Shown here piece by piece: positions 57,167 to 64,000 of a DNA stretch of 64,000 nt (position 1 is the first letter of the stretch; each line of letters opens with the position of its first letter). The position numbers were made by a program, and so were the translations under genes. Under the pieces are notes generated by a model. The model saw only the letters and a program-made list of their open reading frames with translations. It searched no databases and had not been told where the DNA came from. The stretch is taken from the NCBI GenBank assembly GCA_023664485.1, contig JAMPFK010000002.1, forward strand, positions 62,001-126,000, given 5' to 3'. The stretch is from Bacteroides fragilis (lineage in GTDB: Bacteria; Bacillota; Clostridia; Lachnospirales; Lachnospiraceae).

Positions 57167-58843
57167 ATGAAAATGAAGACCGATATTGAAATTGCACAGG
57201 AAACCGTTTTAGAGCCGGTCGTGTCCGTGGCGGAACGCATCGGAATAAAGGCGGACGATCTGGAGCTGTATGGAAAATATAAGGCGAAGATTTCGGAAGA
57301 ATATCTGAACAGTATCAAAGATAAGCCGGACGGGAAGCTGATTCTCGTGACGGCGATCAATCCGACGCCGGCGGGAGAAGGCAAAACGACGATCAGCATC
57401 GGCCTTTCGCAGGCGCTTGGCAGAATGGGGAAAAAGGCGGTCCTGGCCCTGCGCGAGCCGTCTCTCGGCCCGTGTTTTGGCATCAAGGGCGGCGCGGCCG
57501 GCGGCGGATATTCGCAGGTCGTTCCGATGGAAGATCTGAATCTGCATTTTACGGGGGACTTCCATGCGGTCACTTCCGCCAACAATCTGCTCGCGGCCCT
57601 GCTCGACAATCATATCCAGCAGGGAAATGAGCTGGGCATCGATACGAGACAGATCGTATGGAAAAGATGTCTGGATATGAACGACAGGGTGCTCAGGAAT
57701 ATTGTGGTCGGGCTTGGGAATAAGCTGGACGGCGTCGTGCGGGAGGATCATTTCGTCATTACGGTAGCGTCCGAAATTATGGCGATCCTCTGTCTTGCAT
57801 CGGATATGAAGGATCTGAAAGAAAGGCTTGGCAGGATCATCGCCGCTTATGATTATCAGGGAAAGCCTGTGACGGCGGCGGATCTTCATGCAGTGGGCGC
57901 GATGGCGGCCCTGTTAAAGGATGCGGTGAAGCCGAACCTGATCCAGACACTGGAGCATACGCCGGCGTTAATTCATGGCGGTCCTTTTGCCAATATCGCG
58001 CATGGATGCAATTCTGTCCGGGCGACGAAGGCCGCGTTAAAGATGGCTGACTATGTGGTTACGGAGGCAGGCTTCGGCGCGGATCTCGGCGCGGAGAAGT
58101 TTTTTGATATCAAGTGCCGTATCGGGGGTTTCAGGCCGGATGCGGTAGTTTTAGTGGCGACGGTCAAAGCGTTGAAGTATAATGGAGGCATCCCGAAAGA
58201 AGAGCTGGCGGCGGAAAATCCGGAAGCGCTGGAACGGGGCATCGTCAATCTGGAGAAACATATTGAAAATCTCCAGAAATACGGCGTGCCGATCATCGTC
58301 GCTCTCAACTCCTATCTGACCGATACGCCGGCGGAAATAGAGTATATAAAGAATTTCTGCGAAGAAAGGGATTGTGAATTTGCCGTTTCCGACGTCTGGG
58401 GAAAGGGCGGGGAAGGCGGCGTTTCACTGGCGGAAAAGGTGCTGCATACAATAGAAACAAAGCCCTCGGATTTTCATATGCTCTATGAAGATTCCCTCTC
58501 CCTGAAAGAAAAGATCGGAGCGGTCGCGAGGGAAATATACGGAGCGGCCGGCGTTTCTTATATGCCGGCGGCGGAAACGCAGCTGCGGAAACTGGAAAAT
58601 CTGGGATTTGGAAACCTGCCCGTCTGTATGGCAAAGACGCAGTATTCGCTGTCGGATGATCCGGCGAAGCTTGGAAGGCCTGCCGGTTTTGAAATCACGG
58701 TAAGAGAAGTCTATGCCGCGGCCGGCGCCGGATTTATCGTCGTGCTGACGGGAATGGTCATGACCATGCCCGGCCTGCCGAAAAAACCGGCGGCATATGG
58801 AATCGATGTCAACGACGACGGCGTGATAACGGGATTATTTTAA
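57167..58843 (+). CDS. fhs: Formate-tetrahydrofolate ligase
   Basis: An ATP-dependent enzyme making 10-formyl-tetrahydrofolate, central to one-carbon metabolism and the methyl branch of the Wood-Ljungdahl pathway. The P-loop is NPTPAGEGKTTISIGL; other signatures are LREPSLGPCFGIKGGAAGGG, GPFANIAHGCNSV and TEAGFGADLGAEKF. I favour ATG 57167, 7 bases after GAGAAAGG; 57161 and 57173 are in-frame alternatives. About 558 aa, full length. folD follows, giving consecutive steps. Confidence 0.95.
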   Translation: MKMKTDIEIAQETVLEPVVSVAERIGIKADDLELYGKYKAKISEEYLNSIKDKPDGKLILVTAINPTPAGEGKTTISIGLSQALGRMGKKAVLALREPSLGPCFGIKGGAAGGGYSQVVPMEDLNLHFTGDFHAVTSANNLLAALLDNHIQQGNELGIDTRQIVWKRCLDMNDRVLRNIVVGLGNKLDGVVREDHFVITVASEIMAILCLASDMKDLKERLGRIIAAYDYQGKPVTAADLHAVGAMAALLKDAVKPNLIQTLEHTPALIHGGPFANIAHGCNSVRATKAALKMADYVVTEAGFGADLGAEKFFDIKCRIGGFRPDAVVLVATVKALKYNGGIPKEELAAENPEALERGIVNLEKHIENLQKYGVPIIVALNSYLTDTPAEIEYIKNFCEERDCEFAVSDVWGKGGEGGVSLAEKVLHTIETKPSDFHMLYEDSLSLKEKIGAVAREIYGAAGVSYMPAAETQLRKLENLGFGNLPVCMAKTQYSLSDDPAKLGRPAGFEITVREVYAAAGAGFIVVLTGMVMTMPGLPKKPAAYGIDVNDDGVITGLF

Positions 58844-58862
58844 AGGAAGGAGCCTGGTGCAG

Positions 58863-59708
58863 ATGCCACAGATCATAAACGGAAAAGAAATTGCGGCGCA
58901 GATAAAAGAAGAATTAAAAGAAAAAGCCGCCGCCATGAAAAAGGAGGGAATCCAGGTCTGCCTTGCAGTCATTCAGGTAGGGGAAGACCCGGCTTCCAGC
59001 GTATATGTCGGCAATAAAAAGAAAGCCTGTGCGTATATCGGCATCGATTCGCTTTCCTATGAACTGCCGGAGGAGACGACGCAGGAAGAACTGCTTGCGC
59101 TGATTGAGGAACTGAACGGACGAAAGGATGTGGACGGCATTCTCGTACAGCTTCCCGTCCCGGCGCATATTGACGAGGATGCGGTGATCCGGGCAATCGC
59201 GCCGGAAAAGGATGTGGACGGCTTTCATCCGCAGAGTGTGGGAGCGCTCTGTACCGGACAGAAGGGCTTCGTATCCTGTACGCCTGCAGGCATCATACAG
59301 CTGTTGAAACGCTCCGGTATTGAAATAGAGGGAAAAGAATGCGTTATTATCGGAAGGAGCAATATTGTCGGCAAGCCGATGGCGCTTTTGCTTCTTCGGG
59401 AGAACGGGACCGTTACCGTAACGCATTCCAGAACAAAGAATCTGAAAGAGGTGGCAAAAAGAGCGGATATTCTGATTGTGGCTGTCGGAAAGCCGAAAAT
59501 GATAACGAGGGAGTATGTAAAAGAGGGGGCTGTTGTTATTGATGTAGGAATCCACAGAAATGAGAATCATAAATTATGCGGGGATGTGGACTACGATGAT
59601 GTCGCTCCTGTCTGCAGTGCGATTACGCCGGTTCCGGGAGGAGTCGGACCGATGACGATCGCGATGCTGATGAATAACTGTATGGAGTCGGCTGCTTTAA
59701 AACGTTAG
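58863..59708 (+). CDS. folD: Methylene-THF dehydrogenase / methenyl-THF cyclohydrolase FolD
   Basis: A bifunctional enzyme linking 10-formyl-THF to 5,10-methylene-THF, acting on the product of the preceding gene. Motifs: VGEDPASSVYVGNKKKAC (with the catalytic Lys), DGILVQLPVPAHI, DVDGFHPQSVGAL, and the NAD(P) site IIGRSNIVGKPMALLLL; it ends TPVPGGVGPMTIAMLMNN. ATG 58863 lies 10 bases after GGAAGGAG; a GTG at 58857 is an alternative. 281 aa, normal size. Same operon as fhs (19-base gap). Confidence 0.96.
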   Translation: MPQIINGKEIAAQIKEELKEKAAAMKKEGIQVCLAVIQVGEDPASSVYVGNKKKACAYIGIDSLSYELPEETTQEELLALIEELNGRKDVDGILVQLPVPAHIDEDAVIRAIAPEKDVDGFHPQSVGALCTGQKGFVSCTPAGIIQLLKRSGIEIEGKECVIIGRSNIVGKPMALLLLRENGTVTVTHSRTKNLKEVAKRADILIVAVGKPKMITREYVKEGAVVIDVGIHRNENHKLCGDVDYDDVAPVCSAITPVPGGVGPMTIAMLMNNCMESAALKR

Positions 59709-59722
59709 AAAGGAAGCTGCCT

Positions 59723-61219
59723 ATGAAATGTCCGAATTGCGGGAATGAAATGGAAGAGGGTCATCTGATCTGTGAAGTCTGCGGAAACGAGATTCGGATT
59801 GTGCCGGACTTTGAGCCGGAAATTGAAAACAGCATAACGGAGACGCTCTCTACATTGGCCGCATTACAGGAGGAAGAAGCGGCGGGTAAAAAAGCGGAAG
59901 CGGTACGGGAACCCGACGGGAAACAGGAAGATACGGAAATCAAAGAAGATGCCGGTAAGGAAAAGATATACGATGCAAAGGAGAAGAAACGGATCTATGA
60001 AAGAAGCCGCCGGGCGGGGGTACTGATCGCCGCCGGCATTATTCTTCTTATCGCGCTGTCCTTCTGGACGTTCTATTCCTATCGTATACAGACGGTCTCT
60101 TATCAGGTCGATAAGGCCAGAGAATGTGCGGCGCGGGGAGACTACAGGGAGGCGGTCCGCTATCTCGATAACGCTTATGAGAAGGATGATACACAGGCGC
60201 AGATCCTGTTTCTGAAAGCGGATTATTTCTATCTGATGGCAGACAATGAATCGGCGCTGCAGGCGCTTTGGCAGGTTATCGACAGGGGAATTTATTCCTA
60301 TGAAGATGTAGAAGAGGCTTATGATAAGATCATTGCGATCTATACGCAGGAAGAGCGCTATGAGGAGATCAACGAGCTCCTGCTCTCCTGCAAAGAGGAT
60401 TCCATTGTCAGTATGTTTCAGAGCTATATGGCGATGGAACCGGAATTCAGCTATATAGAGGGCGATTATGCGGAGGTGATTCCGTTGAAATTGAGCTCCA
60501 ATACTTCAGGGACGATTTATTACACGACGGACGGCTCCACGCCGGATGAGAACAGCCAGGTCTATACGGCGCCGCTTTTTCTGGAAAACGGCGACCATAC
60601 GATCAGCGCGCTTTTCGTCAACGATTACGGCATCCGGAGCGAGGTCGTGAGCAAGTCCTATCATATCAATCTGGAGGTTCCGGATGCGCCTGAGGTAGAG
60701 CTGTACAGCGGCATCTATACGCAGCCCATGATGATTTCCGTGAACGGGCAGGAAGGATGTTCGACCTTTTATACGACCGACGATTCCCAGCCGACGAAAG
60801 ATTCCGTTCCTTATTCGGGACCGATCCCGATGCCGCTCGGCACGACGAATTTCAAGTTCGTCAATGTCAGCGGGGACGGCGTATACAGCGATGTGACGAT
60901 GCGTACCTATACGCTCAGGCTGTGGAATACCCTGACGACGGACGAAGCGGTTGCGCGGCTGATCGACCGGCTCGTGGAAACGCATTATCTGCTGAACGCG
61001 GGCGGAAAGACCGAATTGCAGAGCGGGACGCTCAGCTACCAGTTCAGCTCCGTGCTTCAGATCGGGGAAGACGTTTATTTTACGATTAACGAATATTACG
61101 ACGATGGCACCGGCCTGATGAGCAGGACGGATAAAGTATTTCTCATCCAGGCGTACACCGGGGCCGCAGCAAGGCTCGGTTATGATGAAAATGGAGAATT
61201 CGCCGCTGTCCCGATTTAA
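59723..61219 (+). CDS. Zinc-ribbon, TPR and chitobiase-type domain membrane protein
   Basis: A 498-aa protein. An N-terminal zinc ribbon (CPNCGNEMEEGHLICEVCGN; residues 3-22) is cytosolic, followed by an acidic linker and one membrane helix (about 97-120). The extracytoplasmic part begins with TPR-like helices (about 125-230), then two beta domains of the chitobiase/beta-hexosaminidase C-terminal type with IYYTTDGSTPDENSQVY and STFYTTDDSQPTKDSVPY, and a last domain of about 100 residues. The architecture recurs in Lachnospiraceae, without known function. Ligand binding outside the cell and signalling inside is a guess. Confidence 0.8.
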   Translation: MKCPNCGNEMEEGHLICEVCGNEIRIVPDFEPEIENSITETLSTLAALQEEEAAGKKAEAVREPDGKQEDTEIKEDAGKEKIYDAKEKKRIYERSRRAGVLIAAGIILLIALSFWTFYSYRIQTVSYQVDKARECAARGDYREAVRYLDNAYEKDDTQAQILFLKADYFYLMADNESALQALWQVIDRGIYSYEDVEEAYDKIIAIYTQEERYEEINELLLSCKEDSIVSMFQSYMAMEPEFSYIEGDYAEVIPLKLSSNTSGTIYYTTDGSTPDENSQVYTAPLFLENGDHTISALFVNDYGIRSEVVSKSYHINLEVPDAPEVELYSGIYTQPMMISVNGQEGCSTFYTTDDSQPTKDSVPYSGPIPMPLGTTNFKFVNVSGDGVYSDVTMRTYTLRLWNTLTTDEAVARLIDRLVETHYLLNAGGKTELQSGTLSYQFSSVLQIGEDVYFTINEYYDDGTGLMSRTDKVFLIQAYTGAAARLGYDENGEFAAVPI

Positions 61220-61226
61220 AAAAAGA

Positions 61227-61255
61227 TTGCAAAATAAAGATACTTCCCTTATGAT
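61227..61255 (+). promoter_or_regulatory. Promoter of nfnAB
   Basis: TTGCAA at 61227-61232, a 17-base spacer, TATGAT at 61250-61255; nfnA starts at 61295 after GGAGGATAACG. Confidence 0.65.
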
Positions 61256-61294
61256 AGAGAAAGCGCAAAAAAGATTTATAGTTGGAGGATAACG

Positions 61295-62182
61295 ATGTAT
61301 AAAATTTTACAGGCAGAAGAGCTGACAGCGAATATTTACCTCATGGTTGTCGAGGCGAAGCGCATTGCGAAATCCTGTCAGCCCGGACAGTTTATTATTG
61401 TCAGGACGGATGAGGACAGCGAACGGATCCCGCTTACCATCTGCGATTATGACCGGGAAAAGGGAACCGTTACGATCGTATTCCAGATCGTCGGAGCGGC
61501 AACGCAGAAAATGTCGGCATTAAAGACAGGAGACAGTTTTCATGATTTCGTCGGGCCGTTGGGATGCCCCTCGGAATTTGTAAAAGAAGATCCGGAAGAA
61601 CTCAGGAAAAAGAAAATGCTCTTTGTGGCGGGCGGCGTCGGAACGGCTCCGGTGTATCCGCAGGTGAAATGGCTTCACGAGAATGGTATCGATGCCGATG
61701 TCATCGTCGGCGCCAAGACGAGAGATCTGCTGATTCTGGAGAAAGAGATGGCAGCCGTTGCGGGAAATCTGTTCATAACGACGGATGACGGCTCTTATGG
61801 AAGAAGCGGCATGGTGACGCAGACGATCAAAGATCTTGTGGAAGAAGGACGGCATTATGACGTCTGTGTTGCAATCGGGCCGATGATCATGATGAAATTC
61901 GTCTGTAAAATGACGGAAGAGCTGCATATTCCAACGATCGTCAGCCTGAATCCGATCATGGTGGACGGCACGGGGATGTGCGGCGCATGCCGCGTTACCG
62001 TGGACGGGCAGGTAAAATTCGCCTGCGTGGACGGCCCTGAGTTCGACGGTCATAAGGTGGACTTTGACCAGGCGATGAAACGCCAGCAGATCTATAAGAC
62101 GGAAGAAGGAAGAGCATTCTTAAAGGCCAAAGAGGGGGATACCCATCACGGCGGATGCGGAAACTGCGGAGGTAATGATTGA
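61295..62182 (+). CDS. nfnA: NfnA-type ferredoxin-NADP+ oxidoreductase subunit (FAD, [2Fe-2S])
   Basis: The small subunit of electron-bifurcating NADH-dependent ferredoxin:NADP+ oxidoreductase. The FAD domain has PGQFIIVRTDEDSERIPLTI, the NAD domain FVAGGVGTAPVYPQVKWL, and the [2Fe-2S] ligands are in GTGMCGACRVTVDG and KFACVDGPEFDGHKVDF. The C-terminus adds THHGGCGNCGGND, an extra His/Cys/Gly-rich tail. PyrK-like sulfide dehydrogenase subunits look alike, but the following nfnB and the absence of pyrD decide. 295 aa. Confidence 0.93.
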   Translation: MYKILQAEELTANIYLMVVEAKRIAKSCQPGQFIIVRTDEDSERIPLTICDYDREKGTVTIVFQIVGAATQKMSALKTGDSFHDFVGPLGCPSEFVKEDPEELRKKKMLFVAGGVGTAPVYPQVKWLHENGIDADVIVGAKTRDLLILEKEMAAVAGNLFITTDDGSYGRSGMVTQTIKDLVEEGRHYDVCVAIGPMIMMKFVCKMTEELHIPTIVSLNPIMVDGTGMCGACRVTVDGQVKFACVDGPEFDGHKVDFDQAMKRQQIYKTEEGRAFLKAKEGDTHHGGCGNCGGND

Positions 62183-63564
62183 TGGATGTATTAAAGAAAA
62201 TACCTGTCCGTGAGCAGGATGCGAAAGTAAGAGCGGCAAATTTTGAAGAAGTATGCCTTGGCTATAATAAAGAAGAGGCGATGGAAGAGGCACGGCGCTG
62301 CATTAACTGTAAGAACGCGCAGTGCGTTAAAGGCTGTCCGGTCGCGATCGATATTCCCGGTTTTATCAAACAGGTAAAAGAAGGAAATATCGAAGCGGCC
62401 TATCAGATCATCAGCGAATCGTCCTCCCTGCCGGCCGTATGCGGCCGCGTATGTCCGCAGGAGAGCCAATGCGAAGGAAAATGTATCCGCGGCATTAAGG
62501 GCGAGCCGATTTCCATCGGCAAGCTGGAACGCTTTACCGCCGACTGGGCGAGAGAGAACGGGATAAAGCCGGAGGGGGCCAAAGATAAGAAAGATAAGAA
62601 AGTAGCAGTCATCGGTTCCGGTCCGGCCGGTCTCACCTGCGCGGGCGAGCTCGCGAAGATGGGCTACGAGGTGACGATCTTTGAAGCCCTTCACGAGGCC
62701 GGCGGCGTTCTCGTTTACGGTATCCCGGAGTTCCGTCTGCCCAAAGAGGACGTCGTATGTAAAGAAATCGAGAATGTCAAGTCCCTCGGCGTAAAAATAG
62801 AAACGAACGTTGTTATCGGTAAATCTATTACAATCGACGAGTTGATGGACGAAGAGGGTTTCGACGCCGTCTTTATCGGATCCGGCGCAGGACTTCCCAA
62901 ATTTATGGGGATTCCCGGAGAACAGTCCAACGGCGTTTTCTCGGCGAATGAATATTTGACGAGAAGCAATCTGATGAAAGCCTTTAAGGAAGATTCCAAT
63001 ACGCCGATCATGAGAGGAAAAGAAGTCGCGGTCGTCGGCGGCGGGAACGTGGCGATGGATGCGGCGCGGACGGCCCTCCGGCTTGGTGCTGAGGTGCATA
63101 TCGTTTACCGGAGAAGCGAAGAGGAACTGCCGGCCCGTGTGGAAGAGGTACATCACGCGAAAGAAGAGGGTATCGTCTTCGACCTGTTGACCAATCCGGT
63201 CGAAATCCTTGCGGACGAAAACGGCTGGGTATGCGGTATCAAATGTATCCGGATGGAGCTGGGCGAGCCGGACGCTTCAGGCAGAAGGCGTCCGGTGGAG
63301 ATTCCGGGTTCCGAATTTGTGATGGATGTGGATACGGTCATTATGTCGCTCGGCACATCTCCGAATCCGCTCATTTCTTCGACGACGGAAGGACTTGAGG
63401 TCAATAAATGGAAATGTATCGTTGCGGATGAAGCGCATGGTAAGACGACGAAAGAAGGCGTCTATGCCGGCGGCGATGCGGTGACGGGAGCGGCTACGGT
63501 CATCCTTGCGATGGGAGCCGGCAAGGCCGCGGCGCAGGGAATCGACGAATACCTGTCTCACTGA
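62182..63564 (+). CDS. nfnB: NfnB-type NADPH-dependent subunit (glutamate synthase beta-like)
   Basis: The large flavin subunit of the NfnAB complex (also annotated gltA, homotetrameric glutamate synthase). The N-terminal [4Fe-4S] ligands are in RCINCKNAQCVKGCP and AVCGRVCPQESQCEGKC. Two dinucleotide folds follow: IGSGPAGLTCAGELAKMG and VGGGNVAMDAARTALRLG; the C-terminus has YAGGDAVTGAATVILAMGAG. ATG 62182 shares one base with the nfnA stop and has GGAGG 9 bases upstream; a TTG three bases earlier is rejected. 460 aa. No glutamate synthase large subunit is nearby, which supports NfnB. Confidence 0.93.
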   Translation: MDVLKKIPVREQDAKVRAANFEEVCLGYNKEEAMEEARRCINCKNAQCVKGCPVAIDIPGFIKQVKEGNIEAAYQIISESSSLPAVCGRVCPQESQCEGKCIRGIKGEPISIGKLERFTADWARENGIKPEGAKDKKDKKVAVIGSGPAGLTCAGELAKMGYEVTIFEALHEAGGVLVYGIPEFRLPKEDVVCKEIENVKSLGVKIETNVVIGKSITIDELMDEEGFDAVFIGSGAGLPKFMGIPGEQSNGVFSANEYLTRSNLMKAFKEDSNTPIMRGKEVAVVGGGNVAMDAARTALRLGAEVHIVYRRSEEELPARVEEVHHAKEEGIVFDLLTNPVEILADENGWVCGIKCIRMELGEPDASGRRRPVEIPGSEFVMDVDTVIMSLGTSPNPLISSTTEGLEVNKWKCIVADEAHGKTTKEGVYAGGDAVTGAATVILAMGAGKAAAQGIDEYLSH

Positions 63565-63575
63565 GAATCAAGCAG

Positions 63576-63603
63576 GGCGCAGGCCGCGGGGCCTGCGCCT
63601 TTT
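63576..63603 (+). terminator. Intrinsic terminator of nfnAB
   Basis: GGCGCAGGCC (63576-63585) pairs perfectly with GGCCTGCGCC (63590-63599), with a GCGG loop, followed by TTTT. Confidence 0.75.
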
Positions 63604-63674
63604 AAGATGAAAATTTGCACGGAAAATAAGAAAATATTAATAATTTTCCTTCTAATTCTTTAAGGATATTTTAT

Positions 63675-63680
63675 TATAAT
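63675..63680 (+). promoter_or_regulatory. -10 box before the last gene
   Basis: A consensus TATAAT in an AT-rich region, 54 bases before the start at 63734. The -35 region (CTAATT at 63652) is weak. Confidence 0.35.
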
Positions 63681-63733
63681 CGAATGCAGGCCCCGGACGG
63701 GCAGGGGGGATTGAGTAAGAATGGGGGATTAAG

Positions 63734-64000
63734 ATGAATTTACTGGAAAGAAATCATACGGAACAGGAAGAAAAAGAGCAGGAAGGATGGGAAGAACAGG
63801 AACAGGACGGAAACGGGATGCAGGAACGGGCCGCCGGAAAAGATTCCGGAGACGACGGGGAAAAGGAATGGCATGAGCCCAAAATACCGGTCGTTCTTAT
63901 TTTGATGGCCATTATCGTTGTGCTGCTCATCTGTATTCTTGCACTGCTCTTCTTTTCACCGGATAGAAAAGGCGGCGCTGCAAAGGACAGTCAGGAAGCG
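63734..64000 (+). CDS. Acidic single-pass membrane protein, 3'-truncated by window end
   Basis: The first 89 codons are present. Residues 1-52 are strongly acidic and Glu/Gln-rich (EQEEKEQEGWEEQEQDGNG), followed by HEPKIPVVLILMAIIVVLLI, a membrane helix at about 55-76, then a basic stretch (SPDRKGGAAKD). The large outer part lies beyond the window. GGGGGAT precedes the ATG. The layout resembles secreted or membrane-anchored envelope proteins with an acidic cytosolic tip; no family can be named. Confidence 0.65.
   Translation, partial: MNLLERNHTEQEEKEQEGWEEQEQDGNGMQERAAGKDSGDDGEKEWHEPKIPVVLILMAIIVVLLICILALLFFSPDRKGGAAKDSQEA

Noticed and set aside
1..64000. tRNA, rRNA, integrase or transposase genes flanking the accessory regions
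   Set aside because: None was seen; transfer of the SIR2 gene is argued only from base composition, gene type and the nearby relic.

Overview
The window reads as a chromosome segment from an anaerobic, spore-forming Clostridia member, most like the Lachnospiraceae. The reasons are: electron-bifurcating NfnAB; formate-tetrahydrofolate ligase plus FolD; Rex; the TepA-SpoIIIE/FtsK pair; the Der-PlsY-GpsA order; a class B sortase beside BspA-like leucine-rich repeat proteins; and purine-rich ribosome binding sites in a moderate-GC background. No genus is claimed. About fifty genes are supported. No rRNA, tRNA, CRISPR array or insertion sequence was seen.

Layout. (1) 1-2191: end of der, then plsY and gpsA (ribosome GTPase and phospholipid precursors). 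(2) 2230-5415: a compact agr-type quorum-sensing locus of LytTR response regulator, GHKL histidine kinase, AgrB-like peptidase and a short, easily missed AgrD-like pro-peptide (5048-5188), closed by a branched terminator. (3) 5477-9490: an accessory stretch with an unknown 254-aa protein, a strikingly AT-rich 818-aa SIR2 plus P-loop NTPase gene that resembles anti-phage SIR2-STAND proteins, a decayed PD-(D/E)XK nuclease fragment and a cupin. (4) 9474-15179: a TetR regulator divergent from a small biosynthetic operon (SCP2-like protein, alpha/beta hydrolase, free-standing condensation-like protein, acyl carrier protein, acyl-AMP ligase), followed by a PP-loop relic. (5) 15200-23223: VanZ-like protein, tyrA-aroA on the minus strand, an EF-G paralogue with altered GTPase motifs, a three-way-junction palindromic element, and leuS. 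(6) 23277-24406: three small minus-strand genes of unknown function, one extremely Cys/Gly-rich. (7) 24807-36119: a cell-surface region with a secreted protein, class B sortase, and two large BspA-like proteins carrying matching PxTGD sorting signals. (8) 36150-39694: Uma2-family protein, intracellular subtilase, and an FCD-GntR regulator translationally coupled to NADP-isocitrate dehydrogenase, with a 26-bp palindrome on its promoter. (9) 39734-53371: ABC-F ATPase, two polytopic membrane proteins, rex, coiled-coil protein, nnrDE-alr-mazF-corC-like, YebC and MetY. (10) 53536-64000: tepA-ftsK-fhs-folD, a zinc-ribbon/TPR/chitobiase-type membrane protein, nfnAB, and the start of a membrane protein cut by the window end.

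How parts work together. The agr genes form a self-contained peptide signalling circuit. Sortase and the two LRR proteins form an enzyme-substrate set for wall anchoring. The condensation/carrier/ligase set looks like a discrete thiotemplate pathway that activates an acyl group, loads it on the carrier and transfers it to an unknown acceptor. The SIR2-NTPase stands alone and is the clearest candidate for horizontal transfer. Assignments rest on motifs and gene order read by eye; no database search was run.
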